DNA from: Streptomyces sp. V4I2
GTDB taxonomy: Bacteria; Actinomycetota; Actinomycetes; Streptomycetales; Streptomycetaceae
Direction of reading: 5' to 3'
DNA: 64,000 nucleotides
NCBI RefSeq assembly: GCF_030817655.1
Contig: NZ_JAUSZM010000003.1
Location: 4,960,001-5,024,000, forward strand
Under the pieces are notes generated by a model that made no database searches, had not been told where the DNA came from, and worked only from the letters and a program-made list of their open reading frames with translations. Positions 24,495-33,765 of the stretch are shown one piece after another. Numbering within the stretch: position 1 is the first letter of the stretch; every line of letters starts with the position of its first letter. The translations under genes were made by a program, and so were the position numbers.

Positions 24495-26259
24495 ATGAAG
24501 CACAGGGCAGTCAAGCGCAGGTCCGTCGTCATGGGGATCGGAGCGACCGCGAGCGTCGCGGCAGTCGGCGGCATCGCCCTCACCGCTCAGGCGGCGAGCG
24601 ACCCAACCGACTCGACGACGTCCACGTCCTCCGGCTCCGGCTCCGGCTCCCCCATCTTCGACAAGGACGCCTACACCCAGCTGACGAAGACGATCACCGA
24701 CGCGGACGGCAACGACAAGGCGGTGGTCTACCACTTCTGGAAGGCCGTCACATACGTCGCCATCCCGGTCGACGAGGCCTACCAGAGCGTCTCGGAAACT
24801 CTGTGTGTGCCTGTGGTTTCAGGCCTTTCGGGCGCGGCGTGGCCGTGTGCCGTCACGGTGGGGTCCGAACCTCGGGGTGAGAGGGCCCCGCTGGGCTCTC
24901 GCAGCTGATCGCAGCCGGGCAGGCTGCGGGCGTGGCCAGGTCGTTCAGGCCCCCCGCGCCGGGTGGCAATCCCCACGGCGCAGACCCGGTATCGCCATGC
25001 TCCACCTCGGTGCGCGGGCGACACCGCCCCGTGCACCCGCGACAGCGCGCGCCGGCCGCTGGTTCGGGTACGGCGCTCTCTGATTCCTGCCAGACCGGTA
25101 GGTCGGCGGCCTAGCCTTCGCCCATGGACGCTTCCTCCTACCGCATCCGGCCCCTCCAAGCCGCATCGACACGGTCCTAGAGCGGATGGTGCAGGCCAAC
25201 CCCGCCTACGACGCGCGGAGCCTGGTCGCGCACCGGCACATGTTGGAGCTGGCCACCGCCCCGGACGGGACCGGGCCCAGCATGGAGAGCCTGCGAGTCA
25301 TGGCGCAGGAACTCGCCAGCGATGTTCTGGACGCGGACTCCGGGTACCGGTTGCTGAACGAGAAGGCCGTCGCTGGCGGCAACCTGATGGAGGGCGCGGT
25401 TCCGACGACCTGGCCGGCGCCCTGCCGTCCCTGCTCGGCGCCTCCGGCGACAGCAAGATCTACGCCAAGTACCTCGAGGAGCTCGGCGCGGCCGACGCCT
25501 CCGACGCGATCTTCGCGACCGGCGCCTGGTGCCCCGATCACCGACCTGGAGCACGCCGACGGCGCCTACGAGTGGAACTGGGGCACCAACGAGCTCAGCA
25601 CCGGCAAGCAGGTCGACCAGGCCGTCTCCAAGGAGCTCCGGTCCCAGTTCGCCGAGTACCAGGCCGCCCTGAAGCTGCGCGGCCTGAACGGCTTCGGCAC
25701 CCTCACGGCCCGCAACTACGACGAGTACCTGGTCAAGCAGTACCTGGAGCCGTCGGCGACCACGTACCTCGCCGGTCTGTCGGACTCCGACCGCGCGACC
25801 CACCTCGCCGCGAACACCTTCCTCACCTGGTCCGGCGGCAAGGCGACCTTCACCTGGGCCGACTTCCTCACCCACGTCGGTGCCCGCAAGAAGGACGCCC
25901 CGGCCTTCGACACCTTCGACCTGTCCGCCCCCGAGAACAACGAGTTCGGCAAGGACACCACCGAGGCCCGCCACTTCACGGCGTACGGCCTCAAGAACGA
26001 CACCACCGGTGTCACCGGCAAGCGTCTCGACAGCGACATCCCCGAGATGCTGAACCTGATGAACCCGATGTACCACCTCGCGAAGAAGAACTCCGGCCGC
26101 TCGAAGCACTGGTGGATCCGCCTCGGCACGAAGGACAGCGACACCTCGCTGACCGTCTCCGCCAACATCGCCGCCACCGCCACCGCCACCGCCACCGCGA
26201 GTCCCGCACAACCAGGCGCCCTACGTCACAGGCCCCACCCATCCCTCCTACAGCCGTGA
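24495..26259 (+). pseudogene. secreted tannase-like esterase, broken by insertion and frameshifts
   Basis: The first part (24495 to about 24800) encodes a signal peptide with a basic start and AVGGIALTAQAA, then FDKDAYTQLTKTITDADGNDKAVVYHFWKAVTYVAIPVDEAYQSVSETL, which matches the start of bacterial tannases. The reading then enters unrelated sequence. Tannase sequence returns at about 25410 (AGALPSLLGASGDSKIYAKYLEELGAADASDAIFATGAW), shifts frame at about 25530 by one extra C, and goes on through PITDLEHADGAYEWNWG to KHWWIRLGTKDSDTSLTVSANIAA. The segment with the nucleophile Ser is missing and the C-terminal His region is replaced by an ACCGCC repeat tail. Between them, about 25160-25400 encodes a fragment of an unidentified protein. 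Confidence 0.75.
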
Positions 26260-26326
26260 TCGATCCGCAACCAATTCCGGTCTTGACCGAGACCCATCAA
26301 CCCGGTGCGTGATTACGCTCGCGCAC

Positions 26327-27553
26327 ATGGCCGACTCCACAGCGTCCTCACCCGCCTCCGCGACCCCGGCGGAGCCGAAGCACGCGGAACCCGCAGACCG
26401 CCCCGTGTACGTCATCGGCGGCGGCCCGGGCGGACTCGCCGCCGCGTACGCACTGCGCGCCCAGGGCCTGCGCGCCGTCGTGCTGGAGAGGTCCGACAGC
26501 GTCGGGGCATCCTGGCGGCGCCACTATGACCGGCTGCACCTGCACACCACGCGGCGGCTTTCGAGCCTGCCCGGTCTCGCGATGCCGCGCCGGTTCGGGC
26601 GCTGGGTCTCCCGGGACAACGTGGTGCGGTACCTGGAGAAGTACGCCGAGTACCACGAGCTGGAGATCGTCACCGGCGTCGAGGTCTCCCGGATCGAGCG
26701 CTCCCCCGACGGCACCGGCTGGCTGCTGCACGCCACCGGCGGCCGGGAGTTGACCGGCGCCGCGGTGGTCGTCGCCACCGGCTACAACCACACGCCCCAC
26801 GTGCCCGACTGGCCGGGACGCGACACCTACAAGGGCGAGCTCCTGCACGCCGGCGACTACCGCAACCCCGAGCCCTTCGCCGGCCGTGACGTCCTCGTCG
26901 TCGGCATCGGCAACACCGGCGCCGAGATCGCCGTCGACCTGGTGGAGGGCGGCGCCTCGCGGGTACGCCTCTCCGTCCGCACCGCCCCGCACATCCTGCG
27001 CCGCTCGACCGCCGGCTGGGCCGCCCAGTACACGGGCGTGCTCGTACGGCGTCTGCCGGTGTCCCTCGTCGACCGGCTCGCGGGACCGGTCGGCAAGCTC
27101 AGCGTGCCCGACCTCTCCGCGCACGGTCTGCCCCGCCCCGACACCGGCCTCTACTCCCGCGTCCACGAGGGCTCGGTCCCCGTGCAGGACGTCGGCCTGA
27201 TCGACGCCGTCCGCAAGGGCGCGGTCGAGGTCGTGGCCGCGGTCGAGGGCTTCGAGGACGGCAAGGTCGTCCTCGCCGACGGCACCCGCGTCGAGCCGGA
27301 CGCGATGATCGCGGCCACCGGTTACGCCCGCGCTCTGGAGAACCTGGTCGGCCACCTCGACGTGCTGGACGCCCGCGGCAAGCCGGTCGTGCACGGCGCC
27401 CGTACCCCGGACAACGCCCCCGGCCTCTTCTTCACCGGCTTCACCAACCCCATCAGCGGCATGCTCCGCGAACTGGCCATCGACGCGCAGAAGATCGCGA
27501 AGGCCGTCGCCAAGGACGGGGCAGGACGGGTGTCCCGGCTCCCGGTGAACTAG
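26327..27553 (+). CDS. flavin-containing monooxygenase-like NAD(P)/FAD oxidoreductase
   Basis: The 408-residue protein has an N-terminal FAD-binding GGGPGGLAAAYAL fold, a Trp-rich substrate loop (VGASWRRHYDRLHLHTT), an ATGYNHTPHVPDWPG motif, and a second NADPH-binding fold (VLVVGIGNTGAEIAVDLVEGGA). It belongs to the FMO/Baeyer-Villiger-like group that oxygenates N, S or ketones. The start is uncertain: ATG 26327 matches the family, and upstream ATG/GTG codons lack a better site. It is followed 209 bp later by an amine oxidase on the same strand. No operator is near. Confidence 0.8.
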   Translation: MADSTASSPASATPAEPKHAEPADRPVYVIGGGPGGLAAAYALRAQGLRAVVLERSDSVGASWRRHYDRLHLHTTRRLSSLPGLAMPRRFGRWVSRDNVVRYLEKYAEYHELEIVTGVEVSRIERSPDGTGWLLHATGGRELTGAAVVVATGYNHTPHVPDWPGRDTYKGELLHAGDYRNPEPFAGRDVLVVGIGNTGAEIAVDLVEGGASRVRLSVRTAPHILRRSTAGWAAQYTGVLVRRLPVSLVDRLAGPVGKLSVPDLSAHGLPRPDTGLYSRVHEGSVPVQDVGLIDAVRKGAVEVVAAVEGFEDGKVVLADGTRVEPDAMIAATGYARALENLVGHLDVLDARGKPVVHGARTPDNAPGLFFTGFTNPISGMLRELAIDAQKIAKAVAKDGAGRVSRLPVN

Positions 27554-27762
27554 AGGGTGACATCGAGCGTGACGTTGAAGGTGACGTAGATGGTGGCGTA
27601 GAAGACGTCAACTCGCTTACGTATACCTCCAGTTGCGTACGGGTCAGATGTGCCGCGCGTACGCGCGGGGAGAGCCGTTTCACGCCACGCGTGTGACGCA
27701 CGTGACCAGAATGTGAGCCCTGCTCACTTTCCGGCTCCACCAACCTCTCGCTACGACGGAGG

Positions 27763-29253
27763 ATGCACGTGGCACGTGAAAGACAGCTCTCCCGCCGCAC
27801 CCTGCTCGGCGGCGCCGCCGCGACCGCCGGTGCCGTCACCCTGACCACCACCGCCGGCACGGCGTCCGCGGCCGGCCGTGATGTGGACGTCGCCGTCGTC
27901 GGCGCCGGCCTCGCCGGACTCACCGCGGCCCGTGACCTGGTCGCGGCCGGAAGGACGGTGGCCGTCCTGGAGGCCCGTGACCGCGTCGGCGGCCGGGTGG
28001 TGAACCTTCCGCTGGGCAACGGCGGTGTCACCGAGGGCGGCGGCGAGTTCATCGGCCCCACCCAGGACCGCATCAAGGCGCTCGCCGACTCCCTGGGCGT
28101 GGCGACCTTCCCCACCTACAACACCGGCAAGAACCTCCTCTACAAGGACGGCAAGAAGACGGCCTACGCCACCGACGGACTGCTCGGCGCCGTCCCGCCC
28201 GTGGACGTGGCCGGTCTCGCCAACGCGGCGATCGTGCAGGCCTCGCTGAACGACATGGCGAAGCAGATACCGGTCGAAGCCCCCTGGACCGCCGCGAAGG
28301 CAGCGGAGTGGGACCGGCAGACCTTCGAGACCTGGCTGCGCGCCAACGCCGTCGTGCCGTCCGCCAAGTTCCTCCTCGACGTGGCCTGCACCTCGATCTT
28401 CTCGGCCGAACCCCGTGAGCTCTCCCTCCTGTTCGTCGTCTCCTATATCGCCACCGCCGGCAACGCGTCGAACCCCGGCACCCTGGAACGCCTCACCGAG
28501 ACCGCGAACGGCGCCCAGGAACTGCGCTTCGTCGGCGGCTCCCAGCTGGTGCCGGCCAGACTCGCCGCCACACTGGGCGACCGACTGGTGCTCAGCGCCC
28601 CGGTCCGCTCCATCGCACGGTCCGGCGGCCGGTACGTGGTGACCGCGGACGGTACGACGGTCACCGCCGACCGCGTCGTCGTCGCCGTACCCCCGCCCCT
28701 CGCCGCCCGCATCGCGTACGACCCCCTGCTGCCCGCCGGCCGCGACCAGCTCACCCAGCGTCTGCCGATGGCCTCGGTCGGCAAGGCGATCGCCGTCTAC
28801 GACACTCCTTTCTGGCGTGCCGACGGCCTCAACGGCCAGGTCGTCAGCGACACCGGCGTGGTCAGCTCGACCTTCGACAACTCCCCGCCCGACGCCTCCT
28901 ACGGCGCGCTGATGGGGTTCATCGAGGCCGACGAGATGCGGGCGCTGGACTCGGCGAGCGAGGCGGCGGTCCGGGCGGCCGTGCTGAAGGACTACGTGAC
29001 GTACTTCGGCGAGAAAGCCGCCTCCCCTTCCTCCTTCGTCCTGCAACGCTGGAACAACGAGGCCTACACCCGCGGCGGCCCCGTCTCCATCGCCGCGCCC
29101 GGTGTCCTGACCCAGTACGGCCCGGCCCTGCGGGAGCCCGTCGGCGGCATCCACTGGGCCGGGACGGAGACCTCCACCTACTGGATGGGCTTCATGGACG
29201 GAGCCGTGCGGTCGGGCGAGCGGGTGGCGAGGGAGGTACTGGCCGCGCTGTAG
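27763..29253 (+). CDS. secreted flavin amine oxidase
   Basis: The 496-residue protein starts with a Tat signal (SRRTLLGGAAATAG), ending near TASAAGRD. The FAD-binding domain follows: VAVVGAGLAGLTAARDLVAAGRTVAVLEARDRVGGRV. The GGGEFIG segment and the C-terminal GGIHWAGTETSTYWMGFMDGAVRSGERVAREVL are the amine-oxidase FAD-covering motifs. It should oxidise a primary or secondary amine outside the membrane, releasing H2O2. A C-x-N-x-Y-type covalent-FAD Cys is not evident. Confidence 0.88.
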   Translation: MHVARERQLSRRTLLGGAAATAGAVTLTTTAGTASAAGRDVDVAVVGAGLAGLTAARDLVAAGRTVAVLEARDRVGGRVVNLPLGNGGVTEGGGEFIGPTQDRIKALADSLGVATFPTYNTGKNLLYKDGKKTAYATDGLLGAVPPVDVAGLANAAIVQASLNDMAKQIPVEAPWTAAKAAEWDRQTFETWLRANAVVPSAKFLLDVACTSIFSAEPRELSLLFVVSYIATAGNASNPGTLERLTETANGAQELRFVGGSQLVPARLAATLGDRLVLSAPVRSIARSGGRYVVTADGTTVTADRVVVAVPPPLAARIAYDPLLPAGRDQLTQRLPMASVGKAIAVYDTPFWRADGLNGQVVSDTGVVSSTFDNSPPDASYGALMGFIEADEMRALDSASEAAVRAAVLKDYVTYFGEKAASPSSFVLQRWNNEAYTRGGPVSIAAPGVLTQYGPALREPVGGIHWAGTETSTYWMGFMDGAVRSGERVAREVLAAL

Positions 29254-29284
29254 GCATCGCGCTTCTTTGCGTGCACGCCCGTTC

Positions 29285-29323
29285 CTGACACTGCGTCAGT
29301 TCTGTAATCTGACACTGCGTCAG
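29285..29323. promoter_or_regulatory. two identical CTGACACTGCGTCAG operators
   Basis: The same 15-mer CTGACACTGCGTCAG is at 29285-29299 and 29309-29323, with a 24-bp period. They lie 35-73 bp before the CoA-ligase start. Paired sites suggest two dimers bind side by side. Confidence 0.85.
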
Positions 29324-29357
29324 TTATTTGTGCTGTCACACAGGAGCGGGCGGACCG

Positions 29358-31583
29358 ATGCTTGGATCAACCCACGGCACCCTCACCACCGACTCCCGCG
29401 GGGCCCGGGTCATCGCCTGTGGCGAGCAACCCGGCCCCGCCGTCCACGGCCGGCCGGCCGAGGTCGACGATCTCGACGTCAGCGGACGGCCGCTGTACTG
29501 CGACGTCCCCGATCTGGACCGCTTCTTCCACCCCGAGTCCGTCGCCGTGATCGGCGCCTCGGACACGGAGGGGCGGCCCAACACCGGCGTCACCCGCCAA
29601 CTCCTCGCCTGGTCCGAGCGCGTCGGCGCCCGACTGCACCCCGTGCACCCGACCCGCCCGGCCGTCTTCGGCATCCCCTGCTCCCCTTCCGTCTCCGATC
29701 TGCCCGAGCAGATCGATCTCGCCGTCCTGCTGGTCGCCGACCCCCTTCCCGTGATCGAGGAACTCGCCGAGGCCAAGGTGAAGTTCGCGGTCGTCTTCGC
29801 ATCCGGGTTCGCGGAGACCGGCGAGGAGGGCGCGGCGGCCCAGGCCCGTCTCGCCGCGGCCGTGACCCGGTCCGGGATACGACTCCTCGGCCCCAACACC
29901 AACCTCAACGCCTTCGAGCACTTCCGGGACGACCTCGACGGGCCCGCGATCGCGTTGATCACCCAGTCCGGCCACCAGGGCCGCCCCGTCTTCGCCCTCC
30001 AGGAGCTCGGCATCCGCCTCTCCCACTGGGCGCCCACCGGGAACGAGGCCGATCTGGAGACCGCCGACTTCCTCTCCTACTTCGCCGAGCGGCCCGAGGT
30101 CGGCGCCATCGCCTGCTACGTCGAGGGCTTGAAGGACGGCCGCTCCTTCCTGCTCGCCGCCGACCGGGCCGCCCGGCGCGGGGTGCCGGTCGTCGCGGTC
30201 AAGGTGGGCCGCACCGAGACCGGCGCCCGCACGGCCGCCTCACACACCGGCAAGCTGACCGGCGCCGACACGGTGGTGGACGCGGCGATGCGGCAGTACG
30301 GAGTGATCCGGGTGGACGGTCTCGACGAACTCCAGGACACCGCCGCCCTGTTGGCCCGCGCCCGGCCGCCCCGGGCCGACGGAGTCGTCGTCTATTCGAT
30401 CTCGGGCGGCACGGGCGCGCACGTCGCCGATCTGGCGACCGAGGCCGGGCTGCGGCTGCCGGAGCTGTCGGACGCCAAGCAGGCCGAGCTGCACCAGTGG
30501 ATACCCGAGTACCTGAACGTGGCCAACCCCGTCGACAACGGCGGGCACCCGGTCGGCGACGCGCGCGGCCGGAAGATCATCGACGCGCTGCTCGACGACC
30601 CTGAGGTCGGCGTCCTGATCTGCCCGATCACCGGGCCCTTCCCGCCGCTGAGCGACAAGCTCGTCCAGGACCTGGTGGACGCCGCCGAGCGGACGGACAA
30701 GCTGGTGTGCGTGGTGTGGGGGTCGCCGGTCGGCACCGAGCCGGCGTACCGCGAGGTGCTGCTCGGCTCGTCCCGGGTGGCCACCTTCCGCACGGTCGCG
30801 AACTGCCTCACCGCCGTCCGCGCCCACCTCGACCACCACCGCTTCGTGACCGGCTACCGCTCCCCCTTCGACTCGGCGCCCCGCACCCCCTCGCCGTCCT
30901 TCCGCAAGGCGCGCGAGCTGATGCGCCCGGGACAGCAGCTGAGCGAGCACGCGGCGAAGCAGCTGCTGCGGGCGTACGGCATCCGCGTACCGCGCGAACA
31001 GTTGGTGACCAGCGCGGCGGCGGCCGTGCGCGCGGCCGGGCTGGTGGGCTACCCGGTGGTGATGAAGGCGTCCGGCGCGCGGATCGCCCACAAGACCGAG
31101 CTCGGCCTGGTGAAGATCGGTCTTACCTCGGCCAGCCAGGTCCGGGACGCCTACCGGGAGTTGACCGACATCGCCCGCTACGAGGACGTCTCCCTGGACG
31201 GTGTCCTCGTCTGCCAGATGGTCGAGCGGGGCGTCGAGATGGTCGTCGGCGTCACGCACGACCAGCTCTTCGGGCCGACGGTGACGGTCGGGCTCGGCGG
31301 CGTGCTCGTCGAGGTGCTGCGGGACGTGGCCGTACGCGTGCCGCCCTTCGGCGAGAGGCAGGCGCGGGACATGTGCGACGAACTCCGCGGGCGGGCCCTC
31401 CTCGACGGGGTCCGAGGGCGCCCCCCGGCGGACCTGGACGCGCTCGTCGAAGTCGTCCTGCGTGTACAGCGCATGGCGTTGGAACTCGGGGACCAGCTCG
31501 CGGAGCTCGACATCAACCCGCTGATGGTGCTGCCGCGCGGGCAGGGTGCGGTGGCGCTGGACGCGCTGGTGGTGTGCAGCTGA
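29358..31583 (+). CDS. ADP-forming acyl-CoA synthetase-like protein
   Basis: The 741-residue protein has an N-terminal CoA-binding domain (VAVIGASDTEGRPNTGVTRQLL), central succinyl-CoA-synthetase-like domains (ALITQSGHQGRPVFALQELGI, SHTGKLTG) and a C-terminal ATP-grasp domain (YGIRVPREQLVTSAAAAVRAAGLVGYPVVMKASGARIAHKTELGLVKIGL, ending AELDINPLMVLP). These proteins make acyl-CoA from ATP, CoA and an acid with ADP release. The SQSGGxG-type nucleophile region and phosphohistidine-like SHTG motif are present. ATG 29358 follows AGGAGCGGG. It heads a unit with the hydratase at 31585 and has two operators upstream. Confidence 0.82.
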   Translation: MLGSTHGTLTTDSRGARVIACGEQPGPAVHGRPAEVDDLDVSGRPLYCDVPDLDRFFHPESVAVIGASDTEGRPNTGVTRQLLAWSERVGARLHPVHPTRPAVFGIPCSPSVSDLPEQIDLAVLLVADPLPVIEELAEAKVKFAVVFASGFAETGEEGAAAQARLAAAVTRSGIRLLGPNTNLNAFEHFRDDLDGPAIALITQSGHQGRPVFALQELGIRLSHWAPTGNEADLETADFLSYFAERPEVGAIACYVEGLKDGRSFLLAADRAARRGVPVVAVKVGRTETGARTAASHTGKLTGADTVVDAAMRQYGVIRVDGLDELQDTAALLARARPPRADGVVVYSISGGTGAHVADLATEAGLRLPELSDAKQAELHQWIPEYLNVANPVDNGGHPVGDARGRKIIDALLDDPEVGVLICPITGPFPPLSDKLVQDLVDAAERTDKLVCVVWGSPVGTEPAYREVLLGSSRVATFRTVANCLTAVRAHLDHHRFVTGYRSPFDSAPRTPSPSFRKARELMRPGQQLSEHAAKQLLRAYGIRVPREQLVTSAAAAVRAAGLVGYPVVMKASGARIAHKTELGLVKIGLTSASQVRDAYRELTDIARYEDVSLDGVLVCQMVERGVEMVVGVTHDQLFGPTVTVGLGGVLVEVLRDVAVRVPPFGERQARDMCDELRGRALLDGVRGRPPADLDALVEVVLRVQRMALELGDQLAELDINPLMVLPRGQGAVALDALVVCS

Positions 31584-31584
31584 G

Positions 31585-32430
31585 ATGAACATGTCTGATT
31601 CCCCCCGTACCTACGCGAATGCCCCTGAGACGGAAAAATCCGCTGAGTCATTGGTACAGCACGCCACTGACAATCAGGTCTGCCGCATCACCCTCAACCG
31701 CCCCGAAGCCCTCAACGCCATCACCCCTGACCAGCGCGAACGCATCATCCAGCTGCTGTCGGAGGCCTCCGCCGACCCGGCCGTACGGGCCGTGGTGATC
31801 ACCGGAACCGGCCGTGGCTTCTGTGCGGGCGCGGATCTGCGCGGCGGCCCGCCGACGGAGGACCGCGTCGCCGGTGACGTGGCCCGCACCATCCGTCTCG
31901 GCGCCCAGCGCCTGGTCGCCGCCGTCCTCGACTGCGAGAAACCGGTGATCGCCGCCGTGAACGGCACGGCCGCCGGCCTCGGCGCGCATCTCGCGTTCGC
32001 CTGCGACCTCGTACTCGCCGCGGAGTCCGCCAGGTTCATCGAGGTGTTCGTACGGCGCGGGCTGGTCCCGGACGGCGGCGGCGCCTACCTCCTCCCCCGC
32101 CTCGTCGGCCCGCAGCGCGCGAAGGAGCTGATGTTCTTCGGCGACGCGCTGACCGCGCCGGAAGCGGAACGCCTCGGCCTGGTCAACCGGGTCGTGGCGG
32201 ACGGGGAGTTGGACAAGACGGCCCGCGAGTGGGCCGAACGCCTGGCCACCGGCCCCACCCGCGCCCTGGCCCTCACCAAGCAGCTGGTCAACGCCTCGCT
32301 GGACACCGACCGCACGACCGCCTTCGCCGCGGAGGCCGCCGCGCAGGAGATCAACATGACGACCCAGGACGCGCGGGAGGGGGTTCGCAGCTTCGTGGAA
32401 CGGCGGAACCCCGAGTACAAGGGCCGCTGA
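31585..32430 (+). CDS. enoyl-CoA hydratase/isomerase family protein
   Basis: The 281-residue crotonase-fold protein has a polar N-terminal extension of about 35 residues, then VCRITLNRPEALNAITPDQRE, GRGFCAGADLRGG (first oxyanion loop) and VIAAVNGTAAGLGAHLAFACDLVLAAESARFIEVFVRRGLVPDGGGAYLLPRLVG. The GADL and PDGGG features fit an isomerase/hydratase. It starts 1 bp after the synthetase stop (31585 or ATG 31591). It probably hydrates or isomerises the enoyl-CoA made by a FadE of the same regulon. Confidence 0.85.
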   Translation: MNMSDSPRTYANAPETEKSAESLVQHATDNQVCRITLNRPEALNAITPDQRERIIQLLSEASADPAVRAVVITGTGRGFCAGADLRGGPPTEDRVAGDVARTIRLGAQRLVAAVLDCEKPVIAAVNGTAAGLGAHLAFACDLVLAAESARFIEVFVRRGLVPDGGGAYLLPRLVGPQRAKELMFFGDALTAPEAERLGLVNRVVADGELDKTAREWAERLATGPTRALALTKQLVNASLDTDRTTAFAAEAAAQEINMTTQDAREGVRSFVERRNPEYKGR

Positions 32431-32445
32431 CCCTTCTCTTCCTAT

Positions 32446-32460
32446 CTGACGGCCCGTCAG
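32446..32460. promoter_or_regulatory. perfect CTGACGGCCCGTCAG operator
   Basis: This is a perfect dyad outside the central base. It lies 16 bp past the hydratase stop and only 5 bp before the flavin reductase start at 32466, so it would block transcription start directly. Confidence 0.85.
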
Positions 32461-32465
32461 CTTCA

Positions 32466-33116
32466 ATGGTGGACATGATGGGACACGCAGGAATGGCCGC
32501 CGCAGCCGTCCGCTACCTCAGGTCCGGGCCCCGCCCCGAACCCGTGGAACCGCTGCCACGCCCGGACCTGCGCTGCGTCGGCGAGGACGAGCGGCCACCG
32601 GTCGGCCAGTCCGAGTTCCGGCGCGTCCTGGGGAACTTCGCGACCGGCGTGACCGTGGTCACCGCACCCGCCGCCGACGGCGAAACCACTCCCGCCGGCT
32701 TCGCCTGCCAGTCCTTCTCCGCCCTCTCCCTCGACCCGCCGCTCGTCGCCTTCATGGTCGGCCGTACGTCCACGACGTGGCCGCGCATCGCCCGCGCCGG
32801 CGTCTTCTGCGTCAACGTCCTGGCCGCCCACCAGGGCGAGCTCTGCCGCGGCTTCGCGGTCAGCGGCGCGGACAAGTTCGCGGGCGTCGCCCACGACACG
32901 GCCCCCGCCTCCGGCTCCCCGCGCCTCACGGGCGCGCTCGCGTGGATCGACTGCACGATCCACGCGGTGCACACGGGCGGCGATCACCTGATCGTGGTGG
33001 GGCGGGTGGAGGCGCTGGGGGAGGCCGACGAGGACGAGTCGCCCCTGCTGTTCCACAAGGGACGCTTCGCCCGGCTCGACGACAGCCATCGGGACGCCCG
33101 CCGACCGCCCCGATGA
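32466..33116 (+). CDS. flavin reductase family protein
   Basis: The 216-residue FMN-binding split barrel has FRRVLGNFATGVTVVTAPA, FACQSFSALSLDPPLVAFMVGRTSTTWPRI, FCVNVLAAHQGELCRGFAVSGADKFAGV and HTGGDHLIVVGRVEAL. Such proteins supply reduced FMN/FAD to two-component oxygenases or act alone. The N-terminal 40 residues are extra compared with most relatives. Starts at ATG 32475 or ATG 32493 are also possible. The operator just upstream places it in the catabolic regulon, which suggests that an oxygenation step exists. Confidence 0.82.
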   Translation: MVDMMGHAGMAAAAVRYLRSGPRPEPVEPLPRPDLRCVGEDERPPVGQSEFRRVLGNFATGVTVVTAPAADGETTPAGFACQSFSALSLDPPLVAFMVGRTSTTWPRIARAGVFCVNVLAAHQGELCRGFAVSGADKFAGVAHDTAPASGSPRLTGALAWIDCTIHAVHTGGDHLIVVGRVEALGEADEDESPLLFHKGRFARLDDSHRDARRPPR

Positions 33117-33126
33117 CTCCGTCTCC

Positions 33127-33741
33127 CTACGACCCCTCAGCCACCCCCAGCCGCCAGAGCGACGTGACCTCCGCCGCGCGTGCGGCGTGCAGCGGATCGC
33201 CGGTGTCATGGGACCGCGGGTGTCGCGGCCTGGTGTCGAGCCGGTCCCGCACCCGAAGACCCGCCGCCTCGATCTCGGCGAGCAGGTCGGCGCGGGTGCG
33301 CAGGCCCAGGCGTTCGGCCAGGTCGGACAGGACCAACCAGCCCTCGCCCGCGGGTTCCAGGTGGCCGGCGAGTGAGGCGAGGAAGCCGTGGAGCATGCCG
33401 CCGCCCGCGTCGTAGACGCCGAGGTCCAGCTCGGAGGCGGGCCGGGCGGGAATCCAGGGCGGGTTGCACACGACCAGGTCGGCACGCCCGTCGGGGTACA
33501 GCGCGGGCCCTTCGACGCGGACCCGCTCGGCGAGGCCCAGCCGTCCGAGGTTGTCCCGCGCGCAGACCAGGGCGCGCGGACTGATGTCGGTCGCCACGAG
33601 CCGGCCGACACCCCGGCGGGCCAAGACTGCTGCGAGCACCCCGGTTCCCGTACCCAGGTCGAAGGCGATACGGGACGTGGGCAGGGGCGGACACGAAGGG
33701 AGTACTCCTCGTGATCGAACGTGCAGGGGCACGAAGAGCAC
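33127..33741 (-). CDS. class I methyltransferase, N-terminally truncated
   Basis: The SAM-binding core is intact: IAFDLGTGTGVLAAVLARRGVGRLVATDIS, then DLVVCNPPWIPARP (an N5-glutamine-methyltransferase-like NPPW motif) and a C-terminal segment. The related proteins I know have about 150 more residues before the DLGTGTG motif (a VPVRxEYVDLV-type lead-in). Here, bases 33690-33741 encode only a degenerate lead-in (FVPLHVRSRGVLPS). Either this is a truncated remnant or a short form. There is no clear ribosome-binding site. Confidence 0.55.
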   Translation of the reverse strand: MLFVPLHVRSRGVLPSCPPLPTSRIAFDLGTGTGVLAAVLARRGVGRLVATDISPRALVCARDNLGRLGLAERVRVEGPALYPDGRADLVVCNPPWIPARPASELDLGVYDAGGGMLHGFLASLAGHLEPAGEGWLVLSDLAERLGLRTRADLLAEIEAAGLRVRDRLDTRPRHPRSHDTGDPLHAARAAEVTSLWRLGVAEGS

Positions 33742-33765
33742 GGAAATCAGGCTAGCGGAGCGGCC

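Noticed and set aside
27554..27762. A minus-strand segment reading YATIYVTFNVTLDVTL before the amine oxidase
   Set aside because: It is a short GTGACGT-type repeat with stops soon upstream; no start codon or ribosome-binding site supports a gene.
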